Below the pieces are notes generated by a model. The model did no database searches. It was not told where the DNA came from and saw nothing but the letters and a program-made list of their open reading frames with translations. A DNA stretch of 11,282 nt. Origin: Clostridiales bacterium (GTDB lineage Bacteria; Bacillota; Clostridia; Oscillospirales; Oscillospiraceae). The stretch spans positions 1 to 11,282 of the forward strand of contig PITX01000021.1 of NCBI GenBank assembly GCA_017577345.1. The letters are read 5' to 3'. The position numbers and the translations under genes were made by a program. The stretch's first letter is position 1. Each line of letters starts with the position of its first letter. Positions 1 through 7,318 of this stretch are shown in pieces.

Positions 1-902
1 CCATCTGCTTGCATAATAATTGAGGCCGGATTTTGTATCATCTCTGGAGCATATCCCGGCTCGCCTATGCGGACCAATTCAACAAGGTATAAATAATACG
101 AGTCGCCTTTTAACTTGGCTACTTCGTATTCGTTTTTGGACCAGAAGAACCCTGAAGCAGACACGGCCTTGACTTCGATAAAACGATCCGGTTCACGAGA
201 ATCACCAGAATTGAAAGAGACTATGTCATATCCCGCAGCAACATCTATTTCAGAGATGCGCTTGATTCTTTCGCACAAAGGAGGGCCTACTCGTTTCTTC
301 TCGTACTCCACAACAAATAGCTCTGCTTTTTCTCCGCCCAATTCGTTGACTTCCAATTGCTTTTTTAGGCGTTCAAGGGAGAGCTGCTTGCGTCTGATTC
401 TACGGTGCTTTGCAATCAGAGTATCGTATAACGGTGCAATATAAAAGCGAGTGCCCTGAGGGTCTCTCTGCGGGATCAGAAATCCTTGACTAATCAACAC
501 ATTCCTCACGCAGGAAAAAGAAAGCGGCAGTAGTTCGTTTTTGAACGCATAGCTACTCTGAATGGAATCATAGGAAAACATGGTTTGATCTATGACACCC
601 CCCAGAAATAGTTGCTCAACGGTTGATTTGGTCAATTCTTCATTTAATACATCTTTGTTATCGAGGACTGGTTCAAAATCAGCTATAATCGTAAGTACAT
701 CTGCTTCTTTTTTTATCCATCCTAACGCAAGACAATAGCTGACTAAATCCTCAACAGACAGCTGCCTCTTTCCTGGAGCGTGGGAGCAAATCACTTCAGC
801 ATCACGGATCCTGACGCCGGTCCGCCCTATCACATCACAGAGGAAGAAAAGTAACCCGTCTTTGCCGCCGTGATAGTTAAGATTTTTTAGTTCTTCTAAC
901 AT
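1..902 (-). CDS. DUF3883 (PD-(D/E)XK-like) nuclease, last gene of the restriction operon; C-terminus cut by window edge
   Basis: The frame is open from ATG at 902 to the window edge (300 codons, no stop), so the gene is partial at its 3' end. Residues about 1-160 are not recognised; they include a possible winged-helix segment near residues 47-64. Residues about 190-295 match the DUF3883 domain: a helix with E199, then GYDI (D226), then FIEVK (E243, K245), then a KNE motif near residue 257, YYLYLVE and a final NP at 291-292. D226, E243 and K245 form a PD-(D/E)XK-type catalytic triad. The family occurs in restriction and defence operons. ATG 902 is the first start after an in-frame TAA three codons upstream and overlaps the helicase end by 26 bases, suggesting translational coupling. 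Inferred role: the cleavage subunit working with the upstream helicase. The domain call is fairly firm; catalytic activity is inferred. Confidence 0.85.
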   Translation of the reverse strand, partial: MLEELKNLNYHGGKDGLLFFLCDVIGRTGVRIRDAEVICSHAPGKRQLSVEDLVSYCLALGWIKKEADVLTIIADFEPVLDNKDVLNEELTKSTVEQLFLGGVIDQTMFSYDSIQSSYAFKNELLPLSFSCVRNVLISQGFLIPQRDPQGTRFYIAPLYDTLIAKHRRIRRKQLSLERLKKQLEVNELGGEKAELFVVEYEKKRVGPPLCERIKRISEIDVAAGYDIVSFNSGDSREPDRFIEVKAVSASGFFWSKNEYEVAKLKGDSYYLYLVELVRIGEPGYAPEMIQNPASIIMQAD

Positions 903-2868
903 AATCTCTTATCAACGCCTTTATATCTTCATCACCGAGATCTTCAGAGATGTTGTTGAACAGTGGGATCGGCATACTTTCCATGATTTCCGTCATCCGA
1001 CGTTCTTTCTCTGACAACCTCGTATCGATAGTCTCGTCAACTGTATCTTGAGATAGGATATAGTAATAATTTGTGATCGTGCCAGGTTTGAGTCCATAAC
1101 GATGGATGCGATCCTTAGACTGCACAAAGTGGGCGGCATTGAAAGACCGCTCAATATAGATCGCATTATGGCACGCCTTGTGCAAGGAGATGGATTCAGC
1201 AACGGCAAAAGGATTCGCTATGATGACCTTGAAAGGACAATCTGGATGCTGAAATGTCTTCACGATTTTCTCTCTCGTAAGGATAAACTTGTCATCATCG
1301 ATCCCCTCACGTTCGACAGGAGTCGCGCCATACAATTCTTGGCAAGGGATACCCGCACTTTCAAGATAGTCCTTCAACCCGTGGATCGTATGAATGAATG
1401 TTGCCCAAATGACCACTTTGCCGCCATCAGATATGATTTTCTCTACAAGTTGCCTGACAGCGATATATTTTGCGGGAATCTCGTTCGTTTCGTACTCGAG
1501 GATCGACTTTAACACATCCGAGTCGTCGATCGCTTGATATGCTTCTACGGGAAAGACTTCGTCCATAAAAAAGTCACGTAACGGCGCTTTCAGCATGGCG
1601 GGATCGGATGCTGCCTGCATCAAACGGATAGTTCGTGCTTGGGCAAGCGCCGCCTTAAATCGAGAAGAAGTATCCACAGCACCGTCTGCCATGAATTCGT
1701 CCATGTACTTCTTTTCGATGAAATCATATATCCTTTGCTGCAATGGACCCATGGGGACGAACACTGGCGGATGTACTGTCGCAGGAGGAATGTTCAAATC
1801 ACTCTTTCGAATACGGATAAAGTAAGGAGAAATGTTGTCTATCAAACGAGTGACTCGTGCTGTATCTCCAGTCGCAGTAATATCGCGAAGCTGATTGACT
1901 TCGAATTCTAGCACATTTTTGTTCGGCCAAATGAACTTGAACATATTGTAGATATCCTCGTATCCGTTTGGTGCAGGAGTACCTGTCAACACGATACGAG
2001 CCTTGCTATATCTGGACATGTCCAAAACTGCCTGAGCGATGATGCCACCAGAGGAGTTCTTTGCCTTATGCGCCTCATCAAGAACGACCATGACCCTGTT
2101 GTTCCTGAGGAAAAAGCCTATTTCGGACTGTAACGAAATCAAGGAAGCATAAGAAATCAGAGTCAACTCACATGGGTACCTTGAAATCATATAATCCTGT
2201 TTATCGTTCTTAGGCACACCACCAACGAGTCGTTTAGACTTCGGAGCCCGTCCGAAACACTCTTCATACTCTGTTTCCCAAGGGCCAAAAGAACTCAAGG
2301 GGCCAACTATAAGGAGCCGGTCGATGTGCTTGGGGTCATCTTCTGGTAGATTGTGCAGATATGCATAGGCACCATATACAATACTCGTTTTTCCTGCGCC
2401 GGGGACAGAAAAGTTGCAAGCGTTCTGTGAAAAAGCCATATGATACGCTGAAAGCAATTGAAGAGGATAAAGAGACCGCGCCGTTAGATTTGCGGCAACA
2501 GAGTCGGTAAAATCCTTGAATTCTTCTGTGTCGCACTCATTGTTGCGGATATGGAGAGCTTTCTTCGAGAATTCAGCAAAACGCCGCTCCTCTTCGTAAT
2601 AGTCACGTATGACTTTTTCAGAACTATCGCTCTGAGCTTCTGTAAATCCATATTTTGACAGCATTGCGCTGATATCAGACATTACAGCAAAAGGCTCTCT
2701 TTCCCCGATGGGGATAGTGATATGGTTCACCTCCACCGCTGGGTGAAGATAGTCCCGAACATACCTCCATGCGTAACGGTGTTTTTGCAGGGCAGAAATG
2801 TCCCCTAAAAGATACACTTCATTTTTCGCAGGATCAAAATCTATAGAGATATTAGCCATCATGCTCAT
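877..2868 (-). CDS. SNF2-like superfamily 2 helicase/translocase (restriction subunit)
   Basis: This 663-residue protein carries both RecA-like halves of an SNF2-type DNA translocase. Visible motifs are a Walker A SVPGAGKT (154-161), DEAH box (264-267), motif III TGTP (295-298), and in the C-terminal half the motif VI arginine finger QSKDRIHR (583-590). It should use ATP to move along duplex DNA. Residues 1-135 precede the helicase core and are not recognised. A longer frame begins at TTG 2898, but ATG 2868 is preferred: it makes an ATGA overlap with the stop of the ParB-like gene and has GGAG upstream at suitable spacing. No nuclease domain is fused to it; the next gene supplies one. This split resembles the CglI/NgoAVII class of ATP-dependent restriction systems, where helicase and nuclease are separate polypeptides. 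The helicase family is firm; the restriction role comes from context. Confidence 0.92.
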   Translation of the reverse strand: MSMMANISIDFDPAKNEVYLLGDISALQKHRYAWRYVRDYLHPAVEVNHITIPIGEREPFAVMSDISAMLSKYGFTEAQSDSSEKVIRDYYEEERRFAEFSKKALHIRNNECDTEEFKDFTDSVAANLTARSLYPLQLLSAYHMAFSQNACNFSVPGAGKTSIVYGAYAYLHNLPEDDPKHIDRLLIVGPLSSFGPWETEYEECFGRAPKSKRLVGGVPKNDKQDYMISRYPCELTLISYASLISLQSEIGFFLRNNRVMVVLDEAHKAKNSSGGIIAQAVLDMSRYSKARIVLTGTPAPNGYEDIYNMFKFIWPNKNVLEFEVNQLRDITATGDTARVTRLIDNISPYFIRIRKSDLNIPPATVHPPVFVPMGPLQQRIYDFIEKKYMDEFMADGAVDTSSRFKAALAQARTIRLMQAASDPAMLKAPLRDFFMDEVFPVEAYQAIDDSDVLKSILEYETNEIPAKYIAVRQLVEKIISDGGKVVIWATFIHTIHGLKDYLESAGIPCQELYGATPVEREGIDDDKFILTREKIVKTFQHPDCPFKVIIANPFAVAESISLHKACHNAIYIERSFNAAHFVQSKDRIHRYGLKPGTITNYYYILSQDTVDETIDTRLSEKERRMTEIMESMPIPLFNNISEDLGDEDIKALIRDYVRRTKKS

Positions 2869-4160
2869 CTCCGCTCCAGTATTTTTTTCATCTCCCAAGT
2901 GATTTTGCTGATTTCCTTGACCATTTCTTCGATATGCGGATCATCCTTAAAACTATCCTGATCACAGTTTACCGATTGGAGCGCGCTGAGTGCACGTTCG
3001 AGAAGATCAGCAGGTTTGTTGGCATCACGCTTGTCCTCTAACCGCCGGGAAAAACGGTTCAGATTACCTTTCAGTTGACCTTTTGCCTGCTCGACCCAAG
3101 TATTGTCACGCTGTTTCAGCAACAAACTTAAATCCTCCCCGGGGCAGCGCTGCCTCAACTCATCGACAGTTTCTTCATCAGCGGGAGTATTCTCCTGGTG
3201 CTGCTTCAAGAAATCATCCCAGAGGTCTTTGAAGAAAAAGATGCTTCCTTCTTTGCCTGTCTTGGCGATATCGCGGAACTCTTTGCCCTCGTATCGTGCG
3301 CGAATATAGTCAAAGCAGACTAGCTTCAAATCAGAAATGTCCGAATCTGTGTATGTCCAGTCAACATTACGGACATTTGCTCCACGCTTTGAATAAGAAT
3401 CCAAGTAGTTCTCCAGGTCAACAAAAGGACCTTCAGTTTTTTCAAGGCGAGTATAAATCCCATCGTAATCATACTCTTGCAGATATTCTTCCATTAGGGC
3501 GAGGATATCAAGCCATTCTTTGATTTGGCTTTCTTTCTCACTCATAAATTCCGCAATCTGTCTCTCTGTAAAACCGAGGCGCTTTAATTCTTTGCATTTT
3601 AAGTACTTTTCGATAGGATTATAATCCAGCTTATCATCCTCGCCCATCTGATAGATTGTCTCAAGCTGCTGTATATCTTTTTCCTCAGCGTCATCGGGAA
3701 GGATTATAGCAAGAAAATACTTGCATTTTTCTACCTCGGCATATGAGTAGCCCAGCGCTTCATGCTCATGGTACAGTTTGTTTAACAACATCGCACGCCG
3801 GTTGCCATCGACAATAATGCCATCTGAAGTAACGATACCATATCGCTGCTGGCCGATTTTCAGCAAGCTCTCCATGGTTGTCTTGTTGCGATCTCTTTTA
3901 GATTCAAACAAGAACTTTTCGATAAGCTGACGATCGGCGTCTTCCTCTGCGTTCAGTTCTCCGTTTTGCTTCTCATAGGATAAGACGTCAGAACCAATCC
4001 TTCCGTTGTACTTGTTATAGATTAGGTAGTCCAACGGGATACGCCATACGATTTCTTTCCGTACAGATCCCTTATAGCGAAGGGGGATACCCGTCATTGC
4101 CTGATTCTGGTTGTTTGTTTTCAGTTCTTCCAGCTTAGTTTTTCTCGTGGCAGAATCCAT
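2865..4160 (-). CDS. ParB/Srx-fold protein with helix-turn-helix, component of the restriction operon
   Basis: This 431-residue protein has an N-terminal ParB/sulfiredoxin-like domain (about 35-155). It includes the signature DGNRR at 118-122, equivalent to the nucleotide-binding GxxRR box of ParB and related to the DGQQR/DGQHR boxes of DUF262 and DndB proteins. A helix-turn-helix follows at about 194-220 (LGFTERQIAEFMSE and beyond). The rest (about 230-431) is charged and mostly helical, with no domain I recognise. The start codon overlaps the methyltransferase stop as TAATG, so translation is coupled. ParB-fold proteins bind or hydrolyse CTP or other NTPs and load onto DNA, so it may recognise the site, sense methylation or gate the helicase. 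It is not expected to act in chromosome partition: there is no ParA nearby, and it sits inside a methyltransferase-helicase-nuclease operon. Domain call good; role inferred. Confidence 0.8.
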   Translation of the reverse strand: MDSATRKTKLEELKTNNQNQAMTGIPLRYKGSVRKEIVWRIPLDYLIYNKYNGRIGSDVLSYEKQNGELNAEEDADRQLIEKFLFESKRDRNKTTMESLLKIGQQRYGIVTSDGIIVDGNRRAMLLNKLYHEHEALGYSYAEVEKCKYFLAIILPDDAEEKDIQQLETIYQMGEDDKLDYNPIEKYLKCKELKRLGFTERQIAEFMSEKESQIKEWLDILALMEEYLQEYDYDGIYTRLEKTEGPFVDLENYLDSYSKRGANVRNVDWTYTDSDISDLKLVCFDYIRARYEGKEFRDIAKTGKEGSIFFFKDLWDDFLKQHQENTPADEETVDELRQRCPGEDLSLLLKQRDNTWVEQAKGQLKGNLNRFSRRLEDKRDANKPADLLERALSALQSVNCDQDSFKDDPHIEEMVKEISKITWEMKKILERR

Positions 4161-5785
4161 TACTGTAACCTCCCCATATGTGTTACAACTCTTTTTAGTA
4201 TCAGATACCCTGTGGCTATTGCTAAAGGTAGTTTGGTGGGTTCATCACCAAATCGAACATATTCTTTTTGTTCTTCTGGCGTGAATATCGTTTCTATGAA
4301 GGCCTTTACACTTTCTAGCAATTCATAAGGACCGTAATAATTTTGCTGGCCACGGGCCTCTGTCGTCATGCAGAAAACGGTTTGAAAAGCATTCATGTTT
4401 GGAACGGCTTTTTTCGCCTGTTCAATATAATTCTGGACACGGTTTTTGTGCTGTGGCGGGATTACTCGCATAGTAATGTTGGGATTATATACACGAGCTT
4501 TATCCTTCCCCTGACTATAATGGATTTCAGTCTCCCATTTGTATTTTCCGTTCTTAAAATCTGACCGATAATTTGTGAGTTCCACACGATAGGCATCAAT
4601 AATCAAATAGGGAATATGATATTTGAATTTTGCTGTTTCCCGCTTCGGTTGTTCTTCCCTGATTTCAAATTCGGCTCCGTTAAGGTTAACGAAGTGGAGC
4701 TGCTCATCATCTGGTGCATGTTGGATCGGGATATACTCCGCAGGGATAGGCTCATTCGCTGCAGTAGCAATTGCTACTGCAACTGCATATGAAAGCTTTG
4801 GCGGAACGGCATTGCCGACAAGAGTGTGCTTAACACCTTTTGATTCGCCGTAGAACCAGTAATCTATCGGGAAGCTCATCATACAAGCAGCTTCTCTCAC
4901 CGTGGGGAGACGATACCGGCCTTCTCCGTAGCCTAGAATCATCGCTTCTCTGGCACTTGCAGTCATAGTCGCCATTACAGTTCTTGCTGGCTTATCAAGG
5001 TTTTCGGGAAAGGACATTTTACCCATATATCCCTTGTCTTGCTTCAACCGTTTTGCCGTTTTGCACTCGAACGCCGCCAGTTCATATATGTAATGCTGAT
5101 CAGTGACTTGTTGTGCTTCCAGCGTGAAATCAGGATAATTGATATCTGTAATTGGCCCGTTATCTGCTCTCAATGGATCTCCAAGCGAATCAAGAACTTG
5201 TCTTAAAGTGGTTATATTATTGTCGGTCTTGGTTGCTACAGGCCTTGGAAACTCTCCGCAGAGATATCTCTCTCTGTTTGTCGGCGCACCATAGTATTTT
5301 GCATTATATTTCCCAGACGCGCCATCTTTTGGCCTCAATACGAAATCGCCATCAAGTCCAAAATTGGCAGCAGTATACTCGTCTTTGATGTAATCCTTGA
5401 CCGCTGGAACATTCTCCAAAACCCAATAGCGGAGGACTGACCCTTGTTTGTATTTCTTTCGGGCAACAATTTTAAGATATGCCTCGATCAGCTTTATACC
5501 GAGTTCCTTATCTGCATTTCCCGACTTATTTGAATGTGAAAATGACTGACACGGGGGTGAGCCAATAATGACTTCGGAATCAGGGACCAAAGCTTCAAAT
5601 TCATCATCCGGGAGATTTGAAATCCGGATGACATCATCTTGAATCACATTTGCACCGGGCTTGTTTCCTTTGTATGTGTTGACTGCCGGAGCCCATTTAT
5701 CGACAGCAAAAACGATTTCAAATCCCGCTTGGCGAAAGCCTTCTGAAAATCCTCCGCCACCGCAGAAAAAATCTGCGACTCTCAT
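4160..5785 (-). CDS. dcm: DNA (cytosine-5-)methyltransferase with long C-terminal extension
   Basis: This enzyme transfers a methyl group from S-adenosylmethionine to C5 of cytosine in a specific DNA site. Motif I is DFFCGGGGFSEGF (5-17), motif IV SPPCQSFS with catalytic C79, motif VI ENV (124-126), motif VIII NRERY (170-174) and motif X GNAVPP (324-329). The target-recognition region is the ~90 residues between motifs VIII and IX. A usual C5 enzyme ends soon after motif X, but here about 195 residues follow (roughly 347-541), first strand-rich and then helical, with no family I recognise. The start is ATG 5785 with GAGGA upstream. It is the first gene of the four-gene operon, so self-marking would be made before the restriction subunits. 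Methyltransferase identity is very firm; the target sequence cannot be read from the DNA. Confidence 0.95.
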   Translation of the reverse strand: MRVADFFCGGGGFSEGFRQAGFEIVFAVDKWAPAVNTYKGNKPGANVIQDDVIRISNLPDDEFEALVPDSEVIIGSPPCQSFSHSNKSGNADKELGIKLIEAYLKIVARKKYKQGSVLRYWVLENVPAVKDYIKDEYTAANFGLDGDFVLRPKDGASGKYNAKYYGAPTNRERYLCGEFPRPVATKTDNNITTLRQVLDSLGDPLRADNGPITDINYPDFTLEAQQVTDQHYIYELAAFECKTAKRLKQDKGYMGKMSFPENLDKPARTVMATMTASAREAMILGYGEGRYRLPTVREAACMMSFPIDYWFYGESKGVKHTLVGNAVPPKLSYAVAVAIATAANEPIPAEYIPIQHAPDDEQLHFVNLNGAEFEIREEQPKRETAKFKYHIPYLIIDAYRVELTNYRSDFKNGKYKWETEIHYSQGKDKARVYNPNITMRVIPPQHKNRVQNYIEQAKKAVPNMNAFQTVFCMTTEARGQQNYYGPYELLESVKAFIETIFTPEEQKEYVRFGDEPTKLPLAIATGYLILKRVVTHMGRLQ

Positions 5786-5808
5786 TTCTTTTTCCTCATT
5801 TCTATTTC

Positions 5809-5855
5809 AACTATTAGTTTTGTTCCATTATATAATACTAAAGCAGTCCCATAAA
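5809..5855 (-). promoter_or_regulatory. Candidate promoter and palindrome upstream of the methyltransferase operon
   Basis: On the minus strand a perfect TATAAT lies at 5832-5827, with a weak -35 (TTTATG, 5855-5850) 17 bp upstream. The predicted start falls about 35 bases before the methyltransferase ATG. Just downstream of the -10 is the 11-bp palindrome AACTATTAGTT (5809-5819), placed where a bound repressor would block transcription. The weak -35 fits a promoter that is regulated or needs read-through from the upstream genes. Assignment is from sequence match only. Confidence 0.45.
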
Positions 5856-6053
5856 ATGGACTTATTCATCCGGGTCGGCGCGATTAGATCGTTGCGGTCG
5901 AAGACACTGAATCTATTTCCCGCATCGAAGACCGCGTTGCATTGAGTTGGAGCGTCGATCTGCCAATCACGCTGAAGACATGGGCATGACGCTTGTCCAG
6001 CGTAGCGGTCTTTTTGATTTCCAGCGGGCAGTTTGCCATCGCTACGCTATCAA
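5856..6053. other. Non-coding gap between the 190-residue gene and the methyltransferase operon
   Basis: I see no convincing gene here. A 65-codon minus-strand frame is open but has no recognisable product. Base composition changes at about 5870: the promoter side is AT-rich and the other side clearly GC-richer. GCGGTC (5894-5899) and GACCGC (5930-5935) form an inverted pair without a T-run. The stretch may be a leftover of a decayed gene or a junction between independently acquired modules. Confidence 0.4.
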
Positions 6054-6626
6054 TCAGAACACCAGCGCAACCACCCGGCATTTTTTGATCGCTTCGTCAC
6101 CGTAAACATTCTGCCAATCGTGGATCTGCCAGTGTAAGTGCTCCAGGATCTCTTTGAAATGAACGAACCAGCCCATAGGATCGTCCCACTCGTAGTACTG
6201 ATAGAGCTGTTTGCCCACTTCATCCAGTTTTGCGTATTCCTCCGGCGTGATCAATTCATAGAGATCCTCAACATCGCCGGATTCATAGGCAAACACGGAG
6301 TCCTTTAGCACGATCCCATGATGCTCGTGGGCTTGTCCAGGCGGTAAACAGCCTCGCATGATGTTGACCTCGGCGGACAGGATTCTTACGAACTCATCAT
6401 CCCGGCAGGTTTCATAGCGTGCCTGCAATTCAGCCGATAAATCGTCGAATCGCAGCCTCCTGCCGATCTCCTCTATTTTATCTGCGGTCTGGCTGAAATA
6501 GCTCCTTGACCCGCTCTCATACGTCTTCGCAAGGCGCCGTTTTCCTTCCTTTTCAAAGGTGGGATTGATGCAGACCCATTTGTTATCGATATAGGCTTCG
6601 GTATATAAGAAGTAGCTTGTTGACAT
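6054..6626 (-). CDS. Conserved-type hypothetical protein, 190 aa
   Basis: I cannot assign a function. It is soluble, with no signal peptide or membrane segment. The N-terminus (YFLYTEAYIDNKWVCINP, residues 5-22) looks like a beta-strand pair. The middle is helical and charged, and the C-terminal part is rich in aromatics (YQYYEWDDPMGWF, 142-154; HLHWQIHDW, 163-171). The ending CRVVALVF reads like a final strand, so the gene appears complete. It lies 33 bp downstream of the small regulator and shares its promoter. GGAG-type sequences precede the ATG. Proteins of this look occur in Firmicute mobile elements, from memory only. It could be an accessory or immunity-like protein of the island, but the sequence does not show this. 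Confidence 0.7.
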   Translation of the reverse strand: MSTSYFLYTEAYIDNKWVCINPTFEKEGKRRLAKTYESGSRSYFSQTADKIEEIGRRLRFDDLSAELQARYETCRDDEFVRILSAEVNIMRGCLPPGQAHEHHGIVLKDSVFAYESGDVEDLYELITPEEYAKLDEVGKQLYQYYEWDDPMGWFVHFKEILEHLHWQIHDWQNVYGDEAIKKCRVVALVF

Positions 6627-6659
6627 AGCTCCTTGTCCCTCCTGGTTTTCGTCCCGGCG

Positions 6660-6875
6660 TCAAGCTTGATGATCTGGGACGATTTCAACGATGTCGTCCA
6701 TCGTGCAGCCCAGCGCGGTGCAGATCTTGACCAGCACTTCACTGGAAACGACGGCGCCGTCTTTTCCCATTTTCGTAATGGTGGCTATGCTTACGCCCGC
6801 CGCTTCTGCCAATTCCTTCTTCTTCATTTCCCGGTCGATCAGCAGCTTGAAGAGCTTTTTATAACTTGCGGCCAT
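6660..6875 (-). CDS. Cro/CI (XRE)-type small transcriptional regulator
   Basis: This 71-residue protein is almost entirely a helix-turn-helix domain. The HTH spans about 18-40 (KKKELAEAAGVSIATITKMG), with the recognition helix near 29-36. The C-terminal half (SSEVLVKICTALGCTMDDIVEIV) gives the usual last helices. It should bind a short palindromic operator as a dimer. A GTG at 6884 would add three residues, but ATG 6875 is preferred because GGGGGTGA sits at ribosome-site distance before it. Small Cro-type regulators of this look are often found just upstream of C5-methyltransferase genes in Firmicutes, where they can act like controller (C) proteins. Here the methyltransferase operon lies about 870 bp downstream on the same strand. 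Family firm; control of the restriction operon is inferred. Confidence 0.88.
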   Translation of the reverse strand: MAASYKKLFKLLIDREMKKKELAEAAGVSIATITKMGKDGAVVSSEVLVKICTALGCTMDDIVEIVPDHQA

Positions 6876-6890
6876 TGGCTTCACCCCCGA

Positions 6891-6936
6891 AATATATATG
6901 ATATTGTATTATACCACATCTTTCCTGATTTATCAA
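6891..6936 (-). promoter_or_regulatory. Strong sigma-A promoter of the regulator/190-aa operon, with possible operator
   Basis: The minus strand shows TTGATA (6936-6931), a 17-bp spacer and a perfect TATAAT (6913-6908) with an extended TG one base before it. Between the -10 and the ribosome site is an imperfect inverted repeat AATAT-N5-ATATT (6891-6905), a possible binding site for the regulator itself. This is the best promoter in the island. Confidence 0.75.
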
Positions 6937-7313
6937 CCGTATTCAGCAAAAATACTGCGATTTCATCATTTTTCGTTTTGACGACTATGATTGTCTCTTG
7001 TGCAAAAATGAACCTAGGCAGAGGTCACGCCCACACGCTGTATTTCTTTGTCTACTGCGACGCAGGATTTGAGGATTAATTACTCTCAACGGCCTTGACT
7101 TTCCGGTGGAAGAGAGCTACAATCCAAACGCTCCCGGGGAGCGCGGCAAACGCCGCAAATCCACGGGAGCGTTTTCCATACGACCACATGTTTGACCACA
7201 ACCGCCTTTGGAGGACGTGGAGACAGCGGAGAAAAGAGCGTCGGAGAGCAAGTTTTCCGGACTAAACAGCGCCAAATGTAGTTCATGCACATGTAACACC
7301 AAGTTCGAACGCC
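6937..7313. other. Gene-free end of the island, next to the attachment site
   Basis: I see no gene with a plausible product on either strand. Contents: a nested inverted repeat (7126-7174), two GACCACA copies 12 bp apart (7182-7188, 7194-7200), a palindrome GTTCGAAC (7303-7310), and a nine-base direct repeat with the attachment site. Minus-strand frames reading into the tRNA fragment are the usual false frames made by tRNA complements. No integrase gene is present at this end. Confidence 0.5.
7126..7174. terminator. Nested stem-loop, terminator-like
   Basis: AAACGCTCCCG (7126-7136) pairs perfectly over 11 bp with CGGGAGCGTTT (7164-7174). Inside it GCGGC (7143-7147) and GCCGC (7152-7156) form a second hairpin with an AAAC loop. 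A short T-run (7172-7175) follows on the plus strand. It could end transcripts or be a structural element of the island end; no gene clearly needs it. Confidence 0.45.
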
Positions 7314-7318
7314 TTTGG
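7203..7318 (+). repeat. Direct repeat CGCCTTTGG flanking the attachment site
   Basis: CGCCTTTGG occurs at 7203-7211 and again at 7310-7318, where it overlaps the beginning of the tRNA-Pro fragment. The copies are 107 bp apart. The second copy spans the junction, so the repeat may be an integrase core-type site. Nine bases in a short region could also be chance. Confidence 0.35.

Noticed and set aside
115..444. Plus-strand open frame of 109 codons
   Set aside because: It is the complement of the DUF3883 nuclease gene, which has a clear domain match on the minus strand; the plus-strand product resembles nothing.
2869..2898. Ten-residue longer helicase N-terminus from TTG 2898
   Set aside because: ATG 2868 has an ATGA overlap with the previous stop and a ribosome site; the TTG start would overlap the ParB-like gene by 34 bases.
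5884..6081. Minus-strand frame of 65 codons beyond the 190-aa gene
   Set aside because: No recognisable product or ribosome site, and it overlaps the end of a gene that appears complete.
6633..7079. Plus-strand frame of 148 codons
   Set aside because: Its first half is antisense to the Cro-type regulator and its second half has no family resemblance.
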